Shown here piece after piece: positions 55,917 to 64,000 of a stretch of DNA of 64,000 nt (positions are counted from its first letter, which is position 1; each line of letters starts with the position of its first letter). The stretch comes from Mycocentrospora acerina. Taxonomy: Eukaryota; Ascomycota; Dothideomycetes; Pleosporales. A program made the position numbers and the translations under genes. Under the pieces are notes generated by a model. The model saw only the letters and a program-made list of their open reading frames with translations. It searched no databases and was not told the DNA's origin. Location of the stretch: the NCBI GenBank assembly GCA_022701365.1, contig JAKUHH010000041.1, positions 248,001-312,000 of the forward strand, read 5' to 3'.

Positions 55917-57704
55917 GCGAGACGGGGGGAAGCAAGAAAACAACCGAATTATCTACAACAGCAGCGGCACGGCAGCCATGATTCGACTAGCAGCAAAGAC
56001 GCAGCAACAAGGCCATTGGCAAAGCTCTCGAACCTGCACAAGAGCGACGAGGCAACGAAGCAGTGCGGAGAACGGAACTGGCACAAAAAGGAGCGAACTG
56101 GACCCAGCCGCGCAACGGTCGTGGGTCTAGCGCTGCCCCCAAATCATCGCCTCCATCCCTGCGTTTGTGATTGCGCCTGAACGCCTTGCCAGATCCATCG
56201 CCTCGCTGCATGCTCATTTCTCCCCTTCGTACTCTTCTGCGCACTGCCTCTTGCCTTGCCGTCCCGAACACCTAGACCTACACGCACAAACCCACTCCCC
56301 CTTTGGGCGGGGACACACCCACCGCCTAGCCATCTCCCCCCCCCCCATTGCATCCCGTCGCCATTCGATCAACCAACACACGCGCGGCCCGCCTCAAAGC
56401 AGCATAGCGCCCTGCATGCATGCCATCTCCGCCCTCCCATCAATCCCCCCATCCACGCCTCTCAACAACAAGCCCACCCACCAACTAGTTATAGACACCT
56501 CGCACAATCAGCACCGCCACCGCCTACCAAGGATCTTCTTACACGTGCATTACCTACTACACACAGCAGCACCTCGCCACGTGAAAATTCCCATCCCCAT
56601 CCATGCACAACTAACTGCCTACGCTACTCAGACTCTAACCATACATGTCCATCACCCATCATACCACTGAAAAATACAAACCCCCCCCTCTTCCACGCAC
56701 CTACCTAGATGGAATAAAAAATCGGGCACCTGGCCCTGAAAGCCCGCACGTTTGTTTCACCGCGCCAGCACCAGCAGCGTACCCAGTCCATTATCCCTGG
56801 AACTTGCCGACTAGCTGGCTGACTGGCTGACGGTCGGCAAGTTTTCAGCCTCATCCCTATCCATGGTTGTTATTGTTATAGCCCCCCCTCCGATGCAGCC
56901 CTAGTCCCATCCAGGGCGCGTATGGCGTGCCTGAGTGCGTGCGCGCAGACACTCGGCACACCTCGCCTGGTGGTCATCTTTTGGGGGGGGAGTGGGGAGA
57001 GGGCTGAAATGAAACGAAATGAACGTTTTCTTGGTCAAGTCTTAATGTTGCTTGCTTGCTTGATGGGGCGCAGGTTTTGTGAACGCTTGGTCTTGCCTTG
57101 CCTGATCTGGTCCTACCTAGCTGCGAAAAAAATGTCCCTAGTCCCGGGAGTGATCTATTGAAAAAAAAAGTGCCACCATCAGGTTAACGCTGGCTCCAAT
57201 CACTCATCGCGGGTAGTCGCCGCTATCAACTATTCTCAACAAAAACAACATATTCATTGCTTTCTACAGTGATCAAGTTACTCCAAAGAGGCTCTCAACC
57301 CAACCGTCAGTTATGGAATGGGGAGGCCGGTAATGCAATGCTACGCAACGCAAATTCAACAAATTCCAAACCAAAATCCACGCAATGCAGAACGAACAAA
57401 ATATCGTCACACTCGCATACTTGCATGTACATAGAAAATACTAAAATATGAATTTGGGATAAATGCCTCCAATGCCTCCAATGCCAGCCATGTATGTACA
57501 TGCTGCAGCTTAGAAGCAAAGGATAAGAAGTGAAGATACAAGACTTCATATTCAAAAAAGTGAATAATCGTCCGGGGACGGCCGCACCAGGCTCGTCCAA
57601 ATAAAATGTGAGACCAGCGACCAACAAGATCTACAATGCAATGCAGAATCATGTAAAGTGCCAACTCCTACAGCTGGCGGCGCTGGTCACCACAAATGCA
57701 CTGC

Positions 57705-60089
57705 TTACACCGACAGTACATGCATATCCTTTTGATCCGTCACAAACACGGCCGGCATACGCAGCGCCGCAAATGCTGCATTCTTGCCCTTGTGTGCTGC
57801 CAACTCAAGTCCAATGTCGCGCATGCGCTCTGCGCCCCGACCAGGTGGTGGAGGTCGCTTCTCCTTGACACCTTTGCGGTGTTGCTTCCTGTACAATTGC
57901 TCTTTACGACGCTGTCTCTTCTTCTCCAGACCAACTTGGATAGCCACAGCACGGCGAGGTAACTCCGTCGGGCCAGTCTCTTCTTCATCAAAGTTTTCAA
58001 GAGGAGGAGGGTGCGTGCTCATGGGTGTTCGAGGCACTGAGGCTGATGTGATGAGAGCGGAGCGCTCGCCAATACCACCAAACCGGATGGACATCTCACT
58101 GCGTTGCCGTGCAGCCAACGGATTCACCGAGCCACGTCGAGTAGGTGGTGGTGAATGCAGACGTACTGGTGCAGGCGACCGGAGACGCTTAGGGGAGGTG
58201 CCAAACAGCTTGCGCGGAGGTGGGGACCGATGGACAGTACGCTTAGTAGGTGGTGGAGAACGGTGCATGGTGCGTTTTGCAGGTGGTGGTGACCGGAAGC
58301 GTCGTGGTGACTGTGCGGGAGAACGCTTCTTCGGAACGTCTGGACGGCGACCCCTTAGTTCGCCGTCAAGGGGGTCCATGCGGCCATGCAACATAAAGAA
58401 GTTATCGCTTTCGGAATTGACGTGTTCAACCTCGCTGACTTCGTCCTCCTCATCGTCTGGAAGATCAGGGTCTGATGTGGGGAATGTGGGGTCGATGTCC
58501 TGAGGTGTGGGTTTGTGCTTGGCTGCACGCCGGCGTTCCAGAGTCGACATGTATGCCTCCTCTGCTGGCCTGTCCTCGTCCAGTGTTCCACAAACGAAGT
58601 CTGTGCTGTCGGGGAGTTCAGGGCTTGGAACGTGGATATTAACTGGTCTTGACTTCTTGCGTCTAGGGAATGGCCTTTCTGGCATCTTGAACTCTTTTCG
58701 GCTTTCCAAGGATCCGATTGATGATTCCGAAACGGTGCGGTTAACCTTGGGTCGGAGCTGATCGAGGAGATCCATGGACGTAGCAGCGGTGGATGCTCCA
58801 GGAGCCCACCAGTTGTAGTCAGATCCGGCATCACTCTCATCGTCCGAAACAGCAAAGCCTTCCTCATCATCAGTTTGGAATCCCTCATCTGTAGCATCGC
58901 TGTAAGCATCGCTCCCATCCTGGTCGTCATCGTCGTCGTCGTCGTCATCCGCGATCTCGTCCTCGTCCTCGTCTTCGTCTTCCTCCATTGCTTCTTCCTC
59001 GGCTTCTTCCGCTAGTTGGCGAAGATTGTTCTCTACCTTGAGTGTGTCTCCCACAGTAAGTCGATTTCGGTGGACTGTTGATTCTAGTGTCCATTCATCT
59101 ACCTCCTCTTCGGAACTTGCAAACTCGTGGAAACGAAATGCTTCACAGCGAACCAAGTCGGAGTTGGCACTTAGTCGACGAATTCGATCCATCATTGGCG
59201 CCTTGCGGATGCTGACAGGGGAGTTATTGCGAACGGTCGAATCAGAGCCACGGTGTGGATTTGACGATGGTTTTGGAGATTTGGGTATACGGCGTGCTGA
59301 TGGGGCGGGGCTTGCCACACGAGGTCGAGGTTTGGTAGACTTGGAAGGTGCTTCCGTGGAAACCTTTGAAGGGCAAGCAAACTTGATCGTACAAGCCCGC
59401 TTTGGAGGTTCCTCTGTCTGTACAGGTGGCGCAGGCTTTGGAGGCGCTACAGGCTCTTCTGCAGGCTTTTTCGCCTTGTTTCCACCACACGCAAACATGA
59501 TGCATCGCTTCCTGCCTAGAGTTGCTTCGACATTTTGCTCACTAGTAGTCTGGGTTGGCGTCTTCACAAGAGGGCCAACGTTCTCATTGTCGTGACGAAT
59601 CGCTGCAAAGGGTAACTCGAACGGTTTGTTATTGAACACGGGTAACATGTTGTTGAACGAAGATGCAGGGAGGGGCGGGCTCGGTGTGCTCGTCCGTGTT
59701 CCTGGGCTCGTAAAGCCTCCATCGCTTGTCAATTCAGCCGTCGAGACGCTGTTATTACTCCAAACGGACATGCCACGAACGGGGCTCTTGTATTGCTCTT
59801 CCACGGGCGAGCTTGTAATGGAACTCGACTGTAATTGTAGCGCGGAAGTGAGGAGGGATTGTTGTCGGTCGCAACGAGGTTTGGATTTTGTGAATGAGGA
59901 TACGGAGGATTCGTGAAGGTTCATGATTGAAGGTCGCGGGGTTCGTCCCAGATCGGGGGGTTCATCTGAATCGGCCGCGACTTCCTCGTCTGACGCCATA
60001 GCTGCTGGTGGTGGTGTTGTAAGAGTGATGTGCCGGCTACCAGTCTCCATTGCACCTCGTCTGCTGATGTAATCCTGTTCGTTGGCCAT
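57705..60089 (-). CDS. Acidic, proline-rich protein, probably DUF2457 family
   Basis: One uninterrupted frame encodes 794 aa. Most of it is disordered. Two short Cys motifs, KRCIMFACGGNK and RACTIKFACPSK, lie about 45 residues apart and resemble the C-x-x-F-A-C signature I associate with DUF2457, a fungal family without known function. A strongly acidic run follows (EEDEDEDEDEIADDDDDDDD). Then come NWWAPGAS and a basic region with repeated HRSPPP and KRT units. The C-terminal helix is Lys/Arg-rich (EKKRQRRKEQLYRKQHRKGV), ending in GLELAAHKGKNAAFALR-like sequence typical of a conserved tail. Nuclear or nucleolar location is a guess from charge. The first ATG is used. Confidence 0.72.
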   Translation of the reverse strand: MANEQDYISRRGAMETGSRHITLTTPPPAAMASDEEVAADSDEPPDLGRTPRPSIMNLHESSVSSFTKSKPRCDRQQSLLTSALQLQSSSITSSPVEEQYKSPVRGMSVWSNNSVSTAELTSDGGFTSPGTRTSTPSPPLPASSFNNMLPVFNNKPFELPFAAIRHDNENVGPLVKTPTQTTSEQNVEATLGRKRCIMFACGGNKAKKPAEEPVAPPKPAPPVQTEEPPKRACTIKFACPSKVSTEAPSKSTKPRPRVASPAPSARRIPKSPKPSSNPHRGSDSTVRNNSPVSIRKAPMMDRIRRLSANSDLVRCEAFRFHEFASSEEEVDEWTLESTVHRNRLTVGDTLKVENNLRQLAEEAEEEAMEEDEDEDEDEIADDDDDDDDDQDGSDAYSDATDEGFQTDDEEGFAVSDDESDAGSDYNWWAPGASTAATSMDLLDQLRPKVNRTVSESSIGSLESRKEFKMPERPFPRRKKSRPVNIHVPSPELPDSTDFVCGTLDEDRPAEEAYMSTLERRRAAKHKPTPQDIDPTFPTSDPDLPDDEEDEVSEVEHVNSESDNFFMLHGRMDPLDGELRGRRPDVPKKRSPAQSPRRFRSPPPAKRTMHRSPPPTKRTVHRSPPPRKLFGTSPKRLRSPAPVRLHSPPPTRRGSVNPLAARQRSEMSIRFGGIGERSALITSASVPRTPMSTHPPPLENFDEEETGPTELPRRAVAIQVGLEKKRQRRKEQLYRKQHRKGVKEKRPPPPGRGAERMRDIGLELAAHKGKNAAFAALRMPAVFVTDQKDMHVLSV

Positions 60090-62783
60090 GACGTGTCTAC
60101 AGGTGGCGATGGCTCCGCCTCCGGGTGTAAGCGAATCGATGTGGCTGGGGTTCTGTGCGCAGTTGCTAATGCAAAAACAATTACTGAGAGTGTCGATAGA
60201 ATATGTTCAGGCGGTGAGAATCGTTGTGAGCGTCGTGAGTCGAGCTCTGGTGCTGTGTATTCACGAGACGCGCCTAGTCCGGCCACAATACAGTGTGGTC
60301 AAGCGAGACAAAGTCCAATGGGTGCGAGAATTTTGTCGTTGAAAAAGGTAATCGAATCGGCGGCAGTATATAGTCAAGTCGGGCTATTATTGAAGGGTAT
60401 CAATTGTGATGAGGGTGGGGCCCCAGTGGACAGGAGGTTATAAAATCGATATGAACATGGTGGAAGTCTGAAAAGGTCGGACCGAGAGGTGGATTTAGTG
60501 GGAGCTTTAGAACGTGTCAGAGCTGTCAAGAGTTGATCAGTCACGGGTAGGGAAGGATACCTAGCGAAAATGAGGCAGGATCCTCAGCAATTGTGGCGAC
60601 GCTGGCAGACAACCGGAAGTGCAGGTATGGAGAGCTAATGGATGTGCAGAGTCGTGGCTTGGCTGGCGTACGGCTGGTCACCCTACGCGTCAATGTTGGC
60701 GGAGTGCACCCGTCGACAGTGTCTGCTGCTACGATGGACGAGGGAAAGGGAGAATTTGACGAGATGATGGTCGCGCTGGGACTTGGCAGGTGGACGGTGC
60801 CGGCTCGATTGCCTTTTTCACCCCACGGCAGCACAGCCAATAGCGCAGGCCTGGCTTTACAAATGAGCTCAACGCCGAAGCGAGGGTCCTGGCATCATCT
60901 CGCTGTAATGGTGCGCAGATGCAGTCGAGGTCTCGAACAAGCTGGACAGCGCTGACCCAGCAGAGGGTTTCTTTTCTCTACGCCCGCTGTCTGCAACAAT
61001 ACGACTGACAATATTGCCGTCTATGGATCAGCCTTTGCTTGTTGCCACGGCACCACCACCACCACCACGAAGCAAGCTTCGACAGCAAAGTCACCCCACG
61101 ACGCCCATGTACAAGTTGCGCGATGTTCGTTCCTTCCCGCATGCCTCGGTCGGGTAGGACCCTGATAGCTGCATCTCTCTTCGTATCTCTTTTCGTTAAC
61201 CGCTGCACGCTGGCGACATCTAAGATGCCATTAGCTCGCCTGTGCTGCCGTTTGTCCGACGCAGCATCCTGCATCACACCCATGCGTGTTGTTCACAATG
61301 AGTACAAACACATGCACATGCACATGCACATGCACTGCTGCTGCTGCTCTCTTCAGCTCTCTCTCATATGCTCCATCCCATCTCTGTGCTCAGTGGGACC
61401 TCTCTCGTGTTGCTGTCCTGGTCTCTCCACTACCTGCCTCTCCATTATGTCGCTGGCCCCTCCTGCCCCTCCTACAACTCACCGCTTCTCACCGCTCTTC
61501 CTGCCTGCCTGCCTCCCTTCCTTCACATGCAGCCAGCACAGCGCTCCACCATCATCTGACTGCACACGAGACAGCGCTATTTCCGGAACCACCAGCGCGT
61601 GCGTTTCATCAATCGCACATGCGTTGCCGCGCTTTTGTGCAGTGCCCAGGTTTTTGGGGCTTGGTCCCAGCTTCCTGTTCGCTGGACCACGCCATCCTTG
61701 CGTTGATAGCACGCGCCCCAGCCGGCTCGTGCGGGGAACCTGCCTGTTTTCTACATAGTAACAGCCCAAAAGACCCTTTCCAAGGCTTGTTTCGACTTTG
61801 CTCTCATGATCAGCGAAAGCAGGTGGGGGCGGGGCACTCGCTTTGCAAGACTATGTCGTTACGCACAGGTACGTACTGCAGCGGAAGATCGTGGGCCGAG
61901 CGTTGCTGCGCTGTTCTTTCGTCAGCCAAACATTCATACATAGTAGTCAAGATCCGGACACTATCCGGCCAATCTGATCAAAGGAGGGGTATCCATGGAA
62001 CTGCCGCCCGTGCCTTTCTCCGCTCCTAGATGACGTCTTCTGGAGCTAGAGGCTGCACTTCTTTCCGAAGCTCGAGAAGCTGAGCTCTCGGATCCCACGG
62101 GCTGGGCATTGATTTGATTTGATTGTGGCTGAGGGAGTACCCGGCTTGCCCCATCGTTCTCCTCTTATCTGTCAGCTCTGGAGAGGTAAGCCACCGAGGA
62201 CGTCGACCTTGTTTGCCATCATCAGCATGTTTCTCTATATTTCAGCTGCCGTCAGCATCTGTGACGTGATACGACTAGCTTCAGTATTCTTCATGCAACT
62301 CATGATGACTGTCCCGTCAAGTATTGTATCTTCTCCCTTTTCACTTTGTTTATCAAGGTAGACTTCAGTACCGTTCTCTGTAAGCTGTCAGGCTGTGTGA
62401 ACGCGAAAAGGATCTGCTCGTGTAAGAATTACACGAGCTCAAGAGTGGCATGATTACTCCTAAATTGCGTAATGCGAAGAAAGTTCTATGTGACAGAAGT
62501 TAAACTGGAAAAAGTCACTAGCAACGTTGTCGTCCCAATGATTGTACCTCCTCTCCATGAATCTGAAACATTCTGACTTGGCAACATCTTGCCAAGCTCC
62601 TCGTCCAACTATCTTCTTGTACATGAATAAGCCACATCAGGCACATGAGACAATGACTTGCATCGCATGAACTTGGTACAGGGATTGCTCAAAGTGAAAC
62701 TCATCATTGAGCGTGTGTAAAATATACCACAGATATCAAGACTCAACCTTTAATCTTACATACATCCTTCTCGTTCTTGACTA
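60090..62783. other. Long intergenic region, repeats but no gene
   Basis: About 2.7 kb. The left part is the promoter of the acidic protein. At 61300-61348 lies a microsatellite. Frames on the plus strand at 61039-62029 are low-complexity (TCTCTC, SLSLSL type) and read in several registers at once, so they are not believed. The right 700 bp hold nothing recognisable. Confidence 0.5.
61308..61347 (+). repeat. ACATGC and TGC microsatellite
   Basis: About four copies of the six-base unit ACATGC followed directly by a TGC triplet run. Confidence 0.8.
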
Positions 62784-64000
62784 CTAGCTCTTCCAAGTTG
62801 CACGGATGATATCCGCCGCCTTCTCCGCAACTCCATACACCGTCACCATGGTGTGCGCCGCTGGCAAGACAGGAATAACACTGGCGTCCACAACCCTCAG
62901 GCCCTGCACACCATAAACCTTCAAATTTCCATCTACAACACCACCCTCCTCTCTCTTGCCCAGCTTGCATGACCCAGCAGGATGGTACAACGTCCCCGAT
63001 GACGCTCTAACAAATTGATCAATGTCCGCATCACTGGTGACATTCGCACCAGGCACAATCTCCACGGGTGATAGCTCCGCAATTCCATCCGCAGTTACGA
63101 GCCGTCTTGCGAAACGCACACCCTCACGGAGTAGCGTAACGTCAAGCGGGTTACGGAGGAATCCTGAATCGGCAATCGGCGCGTCGAAGATACTGGATGA
63201 TTTTGCCTTGATGCTACCGCGCGAGTATGGGTGCTCTAGGCCAAGAACCAGGGTCCCGTCGCTCCAGATGAGTTCGAGCATGCCGACGTCAGTGGCAAGG
63301 AGCTTGGAGGTGAGAAGATCGTATTGTGCTTTGTAGCCTTTTACGACTTCGGCGGGGGTGTTGGCAGGGAGGGAGGCGGACGCATCGCTTGCAGCGGCGA
63401 GGGAATGGAAGGCGGATGAGGTATTGGAGTAGGTAGATAGAGGGAGGAAGAGGAGGAAATCAGCGGTGGGAGTAGTAAAGGGGCCTTGCTTAGATGCGTT
63501 GTATTGAGCTCTGGCGGCGGCGGCGTAGGTCTGATTAGAGGTGAGAAGAGTGGAAACTGGGAGATTGGTTGTGACTGATCGATACGGTTAGAATTGGAGT
63601 GAGCTGTACAGGATGGTAGGATATCTTACTAAGATTCACAACTGGGAGTAGGATGTGGTCGTGGAAGTTGTGTCCCACTGCGGGTAGATTCACGACTGTA
63701 GGTACGTTGATACTGGCGAGAAGCGCGGGATCACCGATACCAGAGATTTGAAGAATCTGAGGAGAGTGTATGGATCCAGCAGCCAGAATAGCTTCCTTCT
63801 TAACTCCCACAGTGCGACGTGCAGCATTCGCAGATGGGGCATACTCAACACCAGTAACCTTGACGGTTGCATCCTTCGTGCTAGTCACAACTTTTGTAAC
63901 TTGCTGGCCAGTAATGAGATGAAGGTTGCTTCTCCGGACAGCAGTGTCGTAGTATGCCTCCTTAGCAGAAGATCGCACGACTTCAGTGTGGTGAATATTG
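62784..64000 (-). CDS. GMC oxidoreductase, 5' part beyond the window
   Basis: The last two exons (63574-62784 and 64000-63630, the latter open at the window end) give about 387 residues of a glucose-methanol-choline oxidoreductase. These flavoenzymes oxidise alcohols or sugars; the fungal relatives include aryl-alcohol and choline-type enzymes. The second GMC signature AGSIHSPQILQISGIGDP, the stretch VGHNFHDHILLPV and the C-terminal domain with LYHPAGSCKLG (catalytic His) and GLRVVDASVIP are intact. The family's second active-site residue is His in PAAHTMVTVYGVAEKA. The intron is 55 nt. The FAD-binding N-terminus lies outside, so secretion and substrate class cannot be judged. Confidence 0.92.

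Larger units (their letters stand above)
55547..57704. other. Long low-complexity intergenic region
   Basis: About 2.2 kb between the CAP10 start and the stop of the acidic protein. It holds G-rich tracts, a GTGATGT minisatellite and a C11 run (56336-56346). It also has a large C/A-rich segment with spurious open frames and AT-rich sequence near the right end. No gene is supported. Confidence 0.5.

Noticed and set aside
61039..62029. Plus-strand frames of 239-247 aa
   Set aside because: Two overlapping registers are open at once, the composition is microsatellite-driven, and no domain is visible.
1..64000. CRISPR arrays, bacterial operons, integrases, insertion sequences, viral genes
   Set aside because: None seen; intron-rich eukaryotic genes throughout.

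Overview
The window is nuclear DNA of a filamentous ascomycete. A Dothideomycete of the Pleosporales type is the best guess, from gene content and style only. The evidence is many introns of about 47-60 nt with GT..AG ends, an AspE-type septin, a Zn2Cys6 regulator with a fungal transcription-factor domain, a TOK-type potassium channel, the Gpc1 acyltransferase and a GMC oxidoreductase. I see no bacterial, viral, plasmid or CRISPR features. I rebuilt exon-intron models by joining frames at splice sites. All complete models sum to a multiple of three and keep family motifs intact across the joins.

Layout, left to right. 0-6.6 kb: Erv14/cornichon (-), methionine aminopeptidase 1 (-), kynurenine 3-monooxygenase (+) and a secreted histidine-phosphatase-like protein (-). 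8.8-17.7 kb: AspE-type septin (+), Yae1 domain protein (+), an intron-containing tRNA-Asp (+), a mitochondrial ABC1/Mcp2-like protein (+), peroxisomal enoyl-CoA isomerase (+) and Ap4A phosphorylase (-). 18.6-24.6 kb: a Myb-like protein (-), degenerate or hypothetical frames (-), then a divergent pair, GST kappa (-) and an HSDL2-like dehydrogenase (+). Both of that pair end in PTS1-like tripeptides. 25.0-25.2 kb: an assembly gap flanked by poly-G. 25.6-37.7 kb: cohesin SMC1 (-) divergent from Gpc1 (+), an FAD oxidoreductase (-) and a Zn2Cys6 regulator (-). 37.7-47.7 kb: two AT-rich, almost gene-free stretches of 4.5 and 3.3 kb around a TOK-type K+ channel (-). 47.7-64 kb: a Ded1-like DEAD-box helicase (+), a small lineage-restricted membrane protein (+), a CAP10/GT90 glycosyltransferase (-), a long acidic/proline-rich protein probably of the DUF2457 family (-) and the 3' part of a GMC oxidoreductase (-) that runs off the window.

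Most genes are independent housekeeping functions: ER export, N-terminal Met removal, NAD synthesis, septation, iron-sulfur protein maturation, lipid and CoA metabolism, cohesion, ion transport and translation. The clearest functional link is peroxisomal. Three proteins between 15.3 and 24.7 kb carry C-terminal SKI, AKI and AKL, and two of them share one 397-bp promoter. I found no convincing new multi-gene system. The best candidates for novelty are the small orphan frames in the AT-rich and degenerate regions, the altered RHG motif of the phosphatase-like protein, and the tRNA with an atypical A box.
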